60,377 nt of DNA from Byssothecium circinans (Eukaryota; Ascomycota; Dothideomycetes; Pleosporales; Massarinaceae). The number at the start of each line of letters is the position of its first letter. The stretch's first letter is position 1. Shown in pieces: positions 10,576 through 22,094 of the stretch. A program made the translations under genes and the position numbers. The notes below the pieces were generated by a model, which was not told the origin of the DNA, searched no databases, and saw nothing but the letters and a program-made list of their open reading frames with translations. The DNA is taken from NCBI GenBank assembly GCA_010015675.1, contig ML976997.1:122704-183080 (forward strand). Direction: 5' to 3'.

Positions 10576-11643
10576 ATGCCTTCCGTACAATACATGAATC
10601 GCTCCGCGCCCTTTTGGGACTTCGTGGCCAACCTCGAGCAAGAGGGCACAAATCACCCCTTCTTCAACCAATGGTCTCCAAACCGAAACAACAATACCGA
10701 GAGCAGCGATGAAGGCCCTCATGGACGTGGACGTGCTGGACATTCACACCCACCTCACCCACCTCCCTTCGGACCTTGGGGTTGGGGATTCCCCTTCGGT
10801 GGCGGCCGAGGAGTTCCTCATCGTGGACCACCTCCCCCGCCCGGTCCTTCGGCCCCGCATCATGAAGAACAAGATGAGGATATGGGGTTTGAGAAGAACT
10901 TCGAGAAGGAACTGAACAAGGAGTTCGATGAAGACAACAATGAGAAGACAGAGAAAGAGAAGGACAATGACAACGGCGAGGGTCCATCTGGCAGTGGATC
11001 GGAGACTGAAGGGTGCTGCCGTCGTCGCGGTGAACGTCGTCGTGGCGGACCTTGTGGCTCTGGATACGGTCGTCACGGTCACGGTCCTCGCGGATGGGGC
11101 GTGGGAGGTCCCGGTGCTCACCATGGCGGCCCTCATTCCCATGGACGGCGTGGAGGCTGGGGTGGATGGGGACGCTGGGGCCGTGGTGGTCCATTCGGCG
11201 GCAGCGGCGGTGGCAACAGCGACCCTCTCGCTTTCTTCGCCTCCCTCTTTGACCCCGAATCCGCAACCAAGACCAACGAGGATGAAGACTTCAGCCCCGA
11301 AGCCGACATCTTCGACACACCTTCCTCCTTCGTCATCCACGTCTCACTCCCAGGCGCAAAGAAGGAAGATGTAGGCGTCAACTGGGACATTGAGAAGTCC
11401 GAGCTCTCGATCGCGGGCGTCATCTATCGTCCTGGAGACGAAAAGTTCCTCGAGCAGTTGGCGACGAGTGAGAGGAAAGTGGGTGCTTTTGAGAGGAAGA
11501 TTAGACTAGGCACGAGGGCCAACCCGGCGAATGTGGATGCGGACCAGATTACTGCAAAGTTGGAGGATGGCGTGCTTAGGGTCGAGGTGCCCAAGTTGGG
11601 AGAGAATGGGTTTGTCGAGGTCAGGAGGGTGGATATTGAGTAA
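10576..11643 (+). CDS. Hsp20-family small heat-shock protein with a long Gly/His/Arg-rich linker
   Basis: Single exon of 355 residues from the ATG at 10576 (MPSVQYMNRSAPFWDFV); the frame is open for 23 codons before it but lacks an ATG of family type. The C-terminal third (about residues 243-355) is an alpha-crystallin domain: SSFVIHVSLPGAKKEDVGVN, then a strand ending ELSIAGVIY, then ERKIRLG and EDGVLRVEVPKL. It acts as an ATP-independent holdase for unfolding proteins. Between a short hydrophobic N-terminus and this domain lie about 180 residues of low complexity: His/Pro/Gly-rich, then an acidic Lys/Glu stretch, then Arg-Gly and Gly-Trp-rich segments. This makes it about twice the usual length of a small heat-shock protein. 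A perfect heat-shock element upstream supports heat induction. Confidence 0.9.
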   Translation: MPSVQYMNRSAPFWDFVANLEQEGTNHPFFNQWSPNRNNNTESSDEGPHGRGRAGHSHPPHPPPFGPWGWGFPFGGGRGVPHRGPPPPPGPSAPHHEEQDEDMGFEKNFEKELNKEFDEDNNEKTEKEKDNDNGEGPSGSGSETEGCCRRRGERRRGGPCGSGYGRHGHGPRGWGVGGPGAHHGGPHSHGRRGGWGGWGRWGRGGPFGGSGGGNSDPLAFFASLFDPESATKTNEDEDFSPEADIFDTPSSFVIHVSLPGAKKEDVGVNWDIEKSELSIAGVIYRPGDEKFLEQLATSERKVGAFERKIRLGTRANPANVDADQITAKLEDGVLRVEVPKLGENGFVEVRRVDIE

Positions 11644-12653
11644 ATCGAGTTGACAAAGGTTTGAGATGGTTTCCAAGGGAGGAGTTATTCTGCTCCATTG
11701 CTGTTTGCAATTGGCTTTGAGGACTAGTATGTAGTATGCTTGGGATTTTGCGATAGGCTAGCTCGGATATGCACAGAAACAAAGTTGGAGTTATCTGGAA
11801 GTGTTGCTTGTGCCGTTGCTTGTGATGCCGTGATCATATCCTGGATCTTATTAAATCTCCCGTCTTGGGTATTTTCGCTATCATTATACAACTAGTTGGT
11901 GACCGACCGAATGTTATGGTACCTATGAAAGAAGTTCATGACGCGGGACGGTGAATTGTGGCAAAAGTGGGAGTCGAGGAGGTGGCGTTGCAAGGCTGCA
12001 ACTCGCCTGAGCTAGAAGTAAAATATCGTGATGGGGGCCTTGGTAACCCTTCAATCTGTTCATTTACTGTTGTAGTTCGCTTGGTTTTCAAAGCGCGCAT
12101 CACGCTACATTTCCAGCAGTCTTTCGACGGGATTACAGTACACCCCACCTATCAAGACAAGTATGCAACGTGGTTGATTCAAATATCTCAGTGTAGTTGA
12201 TCTCTGTATTTCCTTAGACAATTGGTGCCGCAATTAACATTTTTTAAGACGTTAACAACGTTGGTAAAGTACTCTAGGGTTCCCTAAATAGTCTTGTGTA
12301 TACAACGCGAGGATGGGCCCGCGATGCTCTTCGCTACCGCAGCATCTCAAGTAACTCGTACAAGCCATGTCTAGAGGGTCAGGGGGGAGTGGGCCTGAAG
12401 CCAACTTCAAGGTATGAATGGCATATTAAATTTCCTTAGGCTTATGTGATACCGTGTTGGGCTGTGTTTCATGTGTTGAGCTATGCGTACTACATGTGCT
12501 GTACAAACAGACATGCAACCTAACTCATAGTAGATGGACCAAAATACTCCACAATAGATAAAACTATGTTGTACCCGCTTCGATATACAATCTCCGTGAT
12601 TGTTATGTACAATCTCTAATAGCGTGCCGATCAAGTCGGCCTCTTTTCCAGCC
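11644..12653. other. Intergenic
   Basis: No gene is supported. Reading frames on both strands are below 81 codons and unrecognised. The first part is the Hsp20 3' flank. Confidence 0.5.
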
Positions 12654-13171
12654 ATGTTTCTCAAACTCACAACCCTCCTCGGCCCCACAGTGCCTTCCCT
12701 CGCAGACTTCTTCATGGAAACAGGCACGCTCCACCCAAACGCAAGCTCCACAGATCAAACAAAAGTACTGATTCGACTCCTCACCTCTCCTTTCTAATCA
12801 ACATTAACACATCACACACAGTCTGCTTTTCTCGCATCCCGCATGAAGAGCGTACACACATCACGTATTTCATTCTTTTGACAAGACGTAACCTTAACAA
12901 GAGCAGGACTTGCTTTGAACAATTACTCAGTAACAGCTCCAGGAATTCTGGCTATTGCTATATATTCTTCCTTTAAACTACGTACACGACTGAGCCGCCG
13001 GAATTGTGGAAAGCGGTGTCGACAGATATTAAGGCTCCGATTGATAAGATGTTCGCGAACCAGGACAAGGCTTTGGAGCCAATTTTCAAGGATGATGCGG
13101 CGGTGTTGGGGAGGTGTACCAAGGTCGGGGCTGCTGTTGTTGCGGTTGGAGTGGCGGTTGCTTTGTTGTGA
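12654..13171 (+). pseudogene. Small conserved-looking protein gene broken by a frameshift
   Basis: Three exons can be read: 12654-12764, 12822-12864 and 12907-13171. The first encodes MFLKLTTLLGPTVPSLADFF and ends at a GTACTG donor; the intron that follows has a clear CTAAT branch. The third exon reads NNYSVTAPGILAIAIYSS up to about 12978, then needs a shift of frame near 12979-12981 to continue as YTTEPPELWKAVSTDIKAP and a C-terminal hydrophobic Ala/Val tail ending at 13171. The amino-acid texture on both sides is protein-like, and the frame without the shift becomes Arg/Cys-rich. I do not recognise the family with certainty. The second intron (42 bases) is short for this genome. It may be a true pseudogene, a sequencing error, or my exon choice may be wrong. 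A further in-frame start exists at 12600. Confidence 0.5.
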
Positions 13172-14826
13172 GCGTGGGTGGGAAATTGGGTTGGTGGGGC
13201 GTTCTCTGTCGTGCTTTATTTATCTACTTTCTTTTCAAACTTGTAGCACTAGATAGGTTTAGTTTTTTTCCCCGTTCCATGGGCACTCCACAAGACCAAA
13301 GTTCAGGCCCCTGTGTGTAGGGGCGACGAACTGCGTTGGCATACAATTCAATGTGTTCAGTCACTCTTTGTCGAGCTTCAGACTGCATGACATCCACTTT
13401 ACGGTATTAAGTAATCGCTTGTTTTGAGAGATAGACCACGGGCTTGAGTGACAGGGCGGAGGCATGTGCTCATCAATCTCTGGTTTATAACGGCGAATAT
13501 GGCAGTACAATTCGTATAGTGGATAAGGACATTTGTTGGGTTAATGTTACCAGAAATCAGTCTCTCTATAGAGGCCTACGTTTGTACCTGGATGTTTTCT
13601 GTGATATAGCAAGGCAGTGGGTTCCGGGGGACGATGGATTCCGTAAGCGACCGAGACGAGTGTGACTAGTTCAAGAGCATGAAAAGCGAGTTTTTCAGGG
13701 GGTGTATCCTCATCATCTGGTCGATAGGAAGTGTACGATTGTTTCAGGTCGAATGTTGATGGTATAAAATCATTCTCAATTGAACCATGCCTGTTATTTT
13801 ATGTATACGTACATTAGCCGTGCTCATGTCGGTGGTGCGCACGCTTGAGTTCCTGAATGAAAGCCGCCGTGAGGTTCCACGTCAAAGTCCTTATGATGAG
13901 TACTTTAGGAGCTTTAGCAAAACATCTCCACACCAAGATTAATTGTTCATTGCTCTCTTACAACAGTTTTCGTCACGAGCGGACATCTGGACTCTGAAAG
14001 CTCGATCCACGAGTAACGAGGCGCTTCTCACGCTTTCAAACCAACCATAGCAGAGCACCAAAGTGACTAGCAATAAGAGAACACTTTTAACGATAATGTT
14101 ATATGGGAAATGAATACGGATAAAAGTGAGGAAGTTCTTCATACGGTTCACAGGACCTCGGGATGTCGGCGGTTGAGTTTTTCCGACCGTAGCGAGCCAC
14201 TCTCAACGTCACCCTACTACGTCTCAACCAACTTCATCATATTCATTAACGGATGGACTGGATTGCATTTGTCATTTCATAAGAAATAAAAAACAGAGAT
14301 GGCCTCCATTTGCCACCTCCGCCGACTATCAGCGCATGCGCGCCCTACTTTAATAAAACATCTTCGTTCAAACCAAAAATATCCCACTTCACCCCAACAA
14401 TACAATTACTTAAGGCCATGTTCTTCAAATTCCGGCTGTTATGTATCTAGAGCCAGTATTTCCTTACGTCTCTTATCACTACTTTCCACAGTCATGCTCA
14501 GTTCTATCAAATACACTATAGCCGTACTCTTTCTCGCGTGTTCATCTTGCTTCACTTTACTGCATCCATTCATCATCCGTCATTCGATCTAGTCAGGGAA
14601 ATGGGAATGGTTGCCTAGGGCAACAACTTTCAGTACTCATCGCGAAGCTCATTTCAAACCAAAGTCTTGGCATAGTTTTTGTCCTTCACCTTCGAAATCT
14701 CGTCCACACTGCCAACATCCGCCTATCGACTTTTCTTCGCCGCCAACGCTCGCTCGCCGCCTTCGAAGCCGGACTGGAGACTAACTTCAACTCCATTCAG
14801 AAGAACGTACTGACTGGGATACAGCG
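13172..14826. other. Intergenic, 1.65 kb
   Basis: AT-richer than the coding parts, with stops in all frames and no recognisable gene, RNA or repeat. Contains the promoter of the PHD-finger gene in its last few hundred bases. Confidence 0.5.
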
Positions 14827-17724
14827 ATGGAGGCCGAAGAGATGGCACCAGCCGACCCTCCTCACGTAGAAGAAGAGCATCCGTCGTTGAGCCCGGCTCT
14901 CACGAGCTCCGCATACGACTTCTTGCCGAGCGATATGCAGGATGATATGGACCAAGACAGCAGGTCTGATGAGGAAGAGGTGGACGTTGACCTCTGCGGT
15001 CGGAAGCACGTCGATAAACGTGCAGACGAGTCATACACGGTCAGCGGCGCTTCATTGAGTATATACAGGAGACATTCAACCAAAGTTCAAGGAAGCGCTC
15101 AAGCAATGCGCAACTGGCTCAAGGTAATGGTATCGGAGCACTTCCTACGGGATGAGTACGGCAATCAGAAGCCTGTAGAAGAGATACTCTCCTCCCGACT
15201 ACCAAAACTACAAGCTAGCATGTGGCGTGAATGGCCCCGGGTGGCTGCAGAGCTGGGTCTACTGTCCCACGACACGTACGACGCTGCTGAGCACGAGACA
15301 ATAGCGGCTCACGCTGTGGTTTCGGTGGGGAAATTTCTACAAGGTCTGGTCCCTCATTCCTGATTAACAAGCATGCTAATTGTATCTAGCAAATCATGTA
15401 TTCGTCCTCCGCCCGCGCTCCATATCTACTTGCAGCCTGCGATCGTGCCCGCAAATCGAGCGAGGCCTCAGCTCACCGCGCGAACCTTACGAGATAGCGC
15501 TCGAACCGCTTGTTGACTGGATGACTCTGGATACTGTTGACGATGTGGACCTTTTCCGGCGGCAGATCCTTCTCTTTCGGCGCAACAACTATCTGCAGCT
15601 CGAATTCAAGATTGACCATCGGAAGCTCATACCCAAGAAGCCTATCACCCTGTGTGTCGAGTGCCTCCAGTATCTATGGGATAGGCGGATGGAATCGTAC
15701 TACTTCATGCACACGTTCACGGGAATGGGAGCTTTTGAATACTTATCTTGTTGGATAGAGCCTGTTCATGCATACGACGAGGGCAACGACGCAGATGATG
15801 GCACGTCTGGGAGGGACGACAAGGGTGACGAATCCGACTTGGGTCCGTATGCGAAGGATCCCGCCCAAACCTACGCAGTCAATACCGTGGACGTGAACCT
15901 ATCAGTAAGCCCAGCCTCCCATAGCTCCCTTTGGCTACACAAAATATCATAACATCCTGCTAAATAACACAGACGAATCTACAAGTGGACGGCACAAGCG
16001 AATCTGAGAGCTGCCTCGACTCATCTTTCAAAGTCTTGAAAGACCAAGAAGCGAACAGTGAGACGGATGATCGCGAAGTTACCATGAGCGCCTCATCCCC
16101 ACTACACGGAGTTAAATCGCCCACACTTCCGCGTTCGACTTTCACAATCTACGACAGCAGTCTCCAGTACCCAAGCCTTTCAGGTTGGGCTGCTATCAAT
16201 ATGCGTAATCCGACCACACTGTCCACAGTGGTACCATCCGCGAACGATACGGGGGACCTGCTTTCACAGCTGCACAAGGAGACTGACCCGACAGCTGGCC
16301 TCCCCTTTGCTGGTACTTTCACTAAATCTGAGCTTGAAAAATACCCGAACGCTCATGCGGGGTTCCCACATGGCAGGCCGGAGGGGCGCGAGCTGAAACC
16401 AGATGTGGTGTATCGTGTCCCATCGATGATTGACTACGGTCCTCTACAGGCGGATCCCCTGCCTCGACGTACCAGTCCGTCTCAGGTGGAATTGGACGAA
16501 GCCGATACCCTCACATGGAAACGTAAAGTTTTAGGCGAGGTCCAGAGCAACTCGTTTGCACGCGCCAAATCTTCACCTCGTGGACTGCGCATCACCACAC
16601 CTATATCAGCACCGACAACCACTGAGCGGGATCGCCAACTCTCACCACAACCCAGCCCAGCAACTCAATATCATATGCAATCGCCCACTCTAAAGCGCTC
16701 AAAAGTCCTGCCCCGCCTTACTTCACCCAAATTCCCCTTGAACCCTCGCCTCGGTCCGTCGATGCCGACTGCACCAATGAGACCAAAGAAGCGCAACGAA
16801 CCGCCTCCTATTGTCGTTGTCTCTCTAGCGTGGCCGACAGAAAAGCCGCCTCCGACTCCTCGTCTTGGTTCCGGTGGGGCACCAATCAAACACGTCCCCG
16901 CCGCAAACGATAGAATATGCACCTGCCGTGAACCCGCTCAGACCAACTTCGTCAAAATTGTCGAGTGCTATAATCCCAATTGCAAGATTCAATGGTACCA
17001 CTATGGCTGTTTGGATAAGACCAACAAGCTCTCTAGCAACAATAGGCGCGAGCCAACTTGGATTTGTGAGCAGTGCCGCGCGGAGGTGAAGCTGGTGGAA
17101 ATGTTTGGGAAGAACAATATGGTCGAGGATTGGGGTCGTGTCACTGATATACGGTCTCCTTGGTCAGCGAAGGAGTTGAGCAGTGCTGCGTACTATGGGT
17201 TTGGAGGGCCATGCAAGCAGGATCCGTATGGATTAGATGCTCTGGTCACGCAGTATAGCGAAGTAGGCAGGGTGACAAATGACGTCAAGGCACCGATCGA
17301 CACCAACAGTCTCGTTTGTCAAGCTGAGGCTACTCAGCGTACTGCGACACCGACTACGGCCCCGACTGTGCAACACTGCCAGCGCACTTCGGACAGCAGG
17401 ATCACCTGTCGAGTCGATGCGGGAGCTTTCAATGAGAAGGATGACATCAACGAGGAAACCGGACAAGTCGAGCCACAGCCGCAGCCAACCCTTTCGACTC
17501 TGGGCACACTCCCTTCCATCAACCTCGTTGCTTCTCAGCCTTACTGGCTTTCCCGCGCATATAGCAAGGACCGCATGCAATTCGCCGAGGAGTTTGTCAG
17601 CCAAGATATGTCCAGGCGCCCCCGTCCTGTTCAGTATGAGGATGATTACCTTGCTTGGTCTGGTAGTGAGCAGGCTCGGTCCTCTGCAGAGCCTGATGAG
17701 GATGTGGATATGCTTTCGGAATAG
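14827..17724 (+). CDS. PHD-finger protein of unknown family
   Basis: Three exons (14827-15343, 15390-15904, 15973-17724) give 927 residues. The only domain I recognise is one PHD zinc finger at about residues 658-714, with a full C4HC3 set: C660, C662, C676, C681, H687, C690, C709, C712. The stretch CKIQWYHYGCL resembles ING-type fingers that read methylated histone H3 tails; W685 sits where the aromatic cage residue is expected. The N-terminal 350 residues are mixed acidic and globular (WLKVMVSEHFLRDEYG, ELEFKIDHRKLIPKKPITLC-like segments) and may hold an unrecognised domain. The middle is Ser/Pro-rich and probably disordered. A chromatin role is an inference from the PHD finger alone. Both introns are 46-68 bases and keep the frame. 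The start is the first ATG of the open frame. Confidence 0.8.
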
Positions 17725-18333
17725 GAGAACTATGGGCATGAGGAGGAAGGGTATGAGTATGAGGATTGAGGCCCGAATCAGGATGACGTTGAGAATCAAC
17801 GGACGGGCTTTGGATGCGGGAGAGAACGTGTACGATTATGAAGGACGAACAGCGTGCGATGGTAATGTGGTCCGAGAGTTTTGGCTCCTTGAGGAGCTTT
17901 TGGTGGATGAGTTTTGAATAGTCTCGTCTTCGGCTCGCTACGATACGAAAGAGCGGACGATGTCATCTGCATATACCCTTGGATGGCCAGGATGGATGTA
18001 CCATTGGGTAGTACCTAGGTTCATGTGCTGTGCAGCGTACACACATGATCACCTTAGTGAATGAAGTGGAGCGATTAGTGAAATCACTCGAATCTTGCCT
18101 TCGACAAATAATATAATGGGCCTTTCGTGATTGTCTTTCTCATCGGCTCCTTCTCAATTAAATCAATTCACGGCAAGAAACACTCCAATCGCCGGCACTT
18201 CACTAGCGCGATAATACGGAGACAATGACCTTTGTGCATGCTTAAGACAGCGAAGATAATGTGAAACAAAGGGTATCACTGACCCGTACAATACCAACTA
18301 AACGCGCAACTCCACAAAACCCTCATTTCATCA
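17725..18333. other. Convergent 3' flanks
   Basis: Lies between the PHD-finger gene (+) and the WRAP73-like gene (-), which converge. No gene or structured element was seen; probably two 3' UTRs. Confidence 0.5.
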
Positions 18334-20199
18334 TCAAAACATCTCATCCAACCCACTCTCATCAAACACACCCCTTTCCCTTTCCCTTTGCAGCAACTCC
18401 GCTCCACTCCTCTGCCCAAATGTATCCTCCAGCCCCACACTCCCGGTGCTCTCCTGATACCCAACCGTCGCTTCATCACCATACACCTCTCCATCAGCTT
18501 CCACATCGCCATCACCAAACTCACTCCCTCGACTCCCGTGCAAAGGCGGCACCGGCGTCCTCCCCGTCAAGATATCGTACAAACTATCATCGCTTTCTTC
18601 ACCTTCCTGATCCTCGAATCTCAGTATCTGGTCTTTGCCCTCGGGCCAGACCGTCACGTAGCCTTGTTGATGCCCGAATACAAGGACTGGCTTCTTGTCC
18701 TCGGGTGTAGTTAGCCATCGCGCTGTCCATTTTACTGGGAGCGAGCCAGCGGGTTTCTTGACATTATCTAAGAGGTTGAGGATCGAGGGCGAGTTTGGCG
18801 TTGAATTCGAGTCGACTGCTGATGAGTGTTTCATCGTGGTGGAGGAACATCTCGACGTTGACGTTGAGCGTGGAGGGAGCTGTGAAGGAGCTGTGTAGAT
18901 GTATATCGTCGGTGAGTCGTGAGTGGTCTGGATTAGGAGGTGAGAAGGAGATGTAGGATGCCATGACAGACTCTTAATCGGCGCATGTTGGATCAAGATC
19001 ATCCTCGGTTTCAAGCTCATGAGATCCCATATCCATACTGTCGTGGGGGTCGAATCATCTCTCGTTGCGCATAAGGTGCCGTTTTTGTTGAAGCCCATTA
19101 TACCGATGCCCTGCTTCATCAAGCCTGTTTCATTCTTTTCTAGCATGGCTTTAGGCGGCATGGCGGGTTGTTGTGTAAGCGTGTACGAGCGGTTCCCCAT
19201 AGAGTCGAGATGCTCGGTGTAAATAGGTGCAGAGGGGATGGAGATGGTTGCTGTGTGATCGAGATATACGCCTGGAGCGAATGTGCGGGTCGAGAGGATA
19301 CGGACACGTCGATCCCAACCACCAATTGCTAACCACTCATTTCCGGGTATCCATTCCACCGTCTTTATACCGAGACCTTCGATGCCCCATTCGTTGAGTT
19401 CGTCGGAGGGTTCGCGCGTAATTGTTCGGTAGAGATGGCCATCCGCAGTATATATAAATAACCTATAGCCATGAGCTGCAGAATCCCATATAGCGATCCA
19501 CCGCCCATCGCGACTCCACTTGAGTCCCTGCGCATCGACGGTGGGTAACTCGACTCTCTTCAGCACGGAATATGTTTTTGGCGCTAACAGCATGAGCACA
19601 TCTTGCCCAGATGTCCGACACAATGTTGCCATAATATCGCCTCTTCTTCTCCCACTCGAGCCGCCTTCGACTCCATATTCACAAGCTCTGTATCCCCATC
19701 CCCTGCCCCTCTTCCCATCAAACTTCGGATCCCTGACCTCGACCGTCCTTCCCGTCCTCAAACACCAAACCACAGCACGACTCGCAAAGCCACTCCAAAT
19801 CAATACCTCTTCATCATCCCTTCCGAATTCGATATGTACATTTTTTCCCATTCCGCCTGATCCATTGCTTATCACTGCGTTCCATTTATCATCGCGGAGA
19901 TCATAGACTCGCGTAGTATCCGCATCGGCGACGAGGAAGCGGTGGGACCGGGAAGGAAATGCGCGATGTGGCGGTCTAGAAGTTGGTGAGAGTTGAGTAG
20001 AGGAGGAAGGAGACCATGCGATATGAGAATTTCGGACGTCGTGGTTGGAGGGGAGGGCGACATTGCGGACTATTTCGAAGGTGGAGAGGCTGCGGACTTG
20101 CAAGCGGGCGCCGGTGAGGTGGGCGATGTGGGAAGCGGTAGGAGAGGGAGCAGGTAGCGATGTTGATTTAAATTGTGGTGAGACATCTACGTTTTCCAT
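18334..20199 (-). CDS. WD-repeat protein WRAP73/Wdr8-like
   Basis: Single exon of 621 residues. The family (human WRAP73, fission yeast Wdr8) works with Msd1 at spindle pole bodies and centrosomes to anchor microtubule minus ends. The start is set at MENVDVSPQFKSTSLPAPSP, which lines up with the family N-terminus; 18 upstream in-frame residues are judged non-coding. Recognisable blocks are HIAHLTGARLQVRS, the WSRDGRWIAIWDSAAHGYRL repeat, EGLGIKTVEWIPGNEWLAIG and GWDRRVRILST, then IKSLSWHPTSPSHLLIQT, all WD-like blades that would form a propeller. The C-terminus is acidic and divergent. The gene ends close to the converging PHD-finger gene. The assignment rests on the order and spacing of these blocks as I remember them; another WD-repeat protein of similar build is possible but less likely. 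Confidence 0.8.
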   Translation of the reverse strand: MENVDVSPQFKSTSLPAPSPTASHIAHLTGARLQVRSLSTFEIVRNVALPSNHDVRNSHIAWSPSSSTQLSPTSRPPHRAFPSRSHRFLVADADTTRVYDLRDDKWNAVISNGSGGMGKNVHIEFGRDDEEVLIWSGFASRAVVWCLRTGRTVEVRDPKFDGKRGRGWGYRACEYGVEGGSSGRRRGDIMATLCRTSGQDVLMLLAPKTYSVLKRVELPTVDAQGLKWSRDGRWIAIWDSAAHGYRLFIYTADGHLYRTITREPSDELNEWGIEGLGIKTVEWIPGNEWLAIGGWDRRVRILSTRTFAPGVYLDHTATISIPSAPIYTEHLDSMGNRSYTLTQQPAMPPKAMLEKNETGLMKQGIGIMGFNKNGTLCATRDDSTPTTVWIWDLMSLKPRMILIQHAPIKSLSWHPTSPSHLLIQTTHDSPTIYIYTAPSQLPPRSTSTSRCSSTTMKHSSAVDSNSTPNSPSILNLLDNVKKPAGSLPVKWTARWLTTPEDKKPVLVFGHQQGYVTVWPEGKDQILRFEDQEGEESDDSLYDILTGRTPVPPLHGSRGSEFGDGDVEADGEVYGDEATVGYQESTGSVGLEDTFGQRSGAELLQRERERGVFDESGLDEMF

Positions 20200-20578
20200 G
20201 TTGTGCGGTGCAAGAGAGTTGAAAAAGATGATCTTGTTGATGAGGGTAAGCATTGGGGGCGCGTAGGGCTGGCCAATCGGAAACTAGCGCCTCCGAACTT
20301 CTAGCGAAGCATCAGGAGAGGGCACGCGAACCTCATACCCAACCTAACATTGTTACTGTTGTTATGCAGCATGGACGATTAACAATTAAAAAGGATCTTG
20401 AGCACTCTCAAAAACAATACTTTTATTCGTCATTGGTGGTAACGACAGAACTCGAAGATATCTACAAAATTTTCCTGACCATTATGCCATTACTCCCCCT
20501 AAACTCCAGCAACCTTTAACTTAATCAAGCGCCCTCGCCAACCTTCAGGATTGCACCTTTCGTCATGGCCTTGACCAC
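20200..20578. other. Short intergenic gap
   Basis: Lies between two minus-strand genes and holds the 3' flank of the receptor gene and the promoter of the WRAP73-like gene. Nothing else recognised. Confidence 0.5.
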
Positions 20579-22094
20579 TCAATGATACGGCGGGCGGTCC
20601 ACCAGCTCTACATCTGAGTCGGAGCGGTCTTCGCGTTTGACCTTGACATCGATAGATTTCGAGATGCCACCGAAACCGCTATTTCCGGACCTCTGGCGGC
20701 CGCTCCTATCGGACCCATGCTGAACGTAGCCGCTGTTTGCGGACGACGTGCCTGCTGCCCTGACCGTCTTGAACAGAGCATGCATAGCTGGCATACATGC
20801 AACGACGATGAAAAGGTTGGCTTCGGTCACACACCAGTAAACGCCCGAGACATTATCATCTAAGAGTGCGAGGTCAGCGAAGTACAATGAGTTATATGAC
20901 GGACGCGTACATGTAGGATTGCTGCTCTGGTCGAACTGCACCAATGCCCAGAGGCGAAGGCAGCCGACAATGGTGATGATGAAGCCGACACAGAACATGG
21001 ACATGATCTCGAGCTTTTTGCGTGTCGACATCTGCAACTTCGCCAGGACAGGCAGAGGCAAGCTCAAGATAGCCAGATCGAGCACGATCTCGATACCCCC
21101 TCGAACAAAGCCGAACAGACGAACATCGACAGTGCACTGCCCAACCTTGTCGCCCTTCCAGCCATTCCAGAAGAAGCTGATCGGCCTGCATTGGAACGCC
21201 ATGGCGCCCGTGTTGCCCAGGCCGAAGCAGGTGACGGTTCCCATAAGAACATACGTGATCAACTTCAACTTCTTTGAGGTAACGATGCGTATGTAGAAGG
21301 CGAGAATGGAAAGCTGGCACAGGAACTCGGTGACTTGGTACATGAAGTAGGTGACGTACATCCACTGGTCTTTCTGTCAGCTAAAGGCCAAGCACTGGCA
21401 TGGAGTCCTACCTTAAAACTGTTGGTTATATTATCCGGCGAGATGCCCCATAGGTCTCTTCCAAACCCGAGGCGGCCAGCTGCAAATGTCAGCTAAATCC
21501 GTGTCGCATGTTTAAAGAACTTACAAACAACAACGGGCACATTCTGAAAGAGAGATGCAAGCTACATGCCACAGAGTCAGTGGGTCGCAACTTGGAAAGA
21601 AAGTGGGGAGCTGTGCGTACCCCGGACAATCCAATCAGGAGGTCATCCCAGCCCAGTTGAACTTGCCTTGAGAAGGATCGATGGGCGAGTCGTATGATCA
21701 CCATGAGAAAAGCTAGTGCGCCTATCGAAGCAGTAACTCCAATCATCTCTCCACTGTTATCTCGAATCGGAATACCGCACGCAGCGTACGTCTCATTGGT
21801 GGCACTGAGTACCTCGGGGACAGTACAGTTGGCAGCGTTGCACGCAGCCGCCGCCGTCTGGAATTTGGTATCGGTACAGAGACAGCTGATATCGCTAGGC
21901 GAGCAGGTGCTTATAGATACCGATGCCCCGAAGCATTTCGCCTAGGTCGCTTCGTCAGTATCTTTGCAACGCTTCCGACGAGTAAGCCGGCGCCAACTTA
22001 CCGCACAGCTTGGTAGTCGATCCAAAACATTCTGCTGGGCAGCAACACCACTCCAAAGCAGCACACAAGTTGCTACAGCACTGAGGTACTTCAT
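20579..22094 (-). CDS. CFEM-domain PTH11-type seven-helix receptor
   Basis: Six exons on the minus strand (22094-22002, 21941-21621, 21561-21525, 21479-21412, 21364-20911, 20859-20579) give 417 residues. It starts with a signal peptide ending near VAAQ, followed by a CFEM domain with eight cysteines (C30, C34, C44, C51, C53, C65, C70, C86). Then come seven hydrophobic helices of the fungal rhodopsin-like family: MIGVTASIGALAFLMVIIR, then WDDLLIGLSG, and a sixth helix ending VGFIITIVGCLRLWALV. The cytosolic tail is charged and Ser-rich. PTH11-type receptors sense surface or nutrient cues at the plasma membrane and often act in plant or insect pathogens. The ligand is unknown. The last intron (20860-20910) is 51 bases, in frame and free of stops. 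It is divergent from a cytochrome P450 gene 1.4 kb away. Confidence 0.88.

Noticed and set aside
10664..11340. Open frames antisense to Hsp20
   Set aside because: Composition follows from the Gly/His/Arg-rich codons of the real gene; no domain seen.
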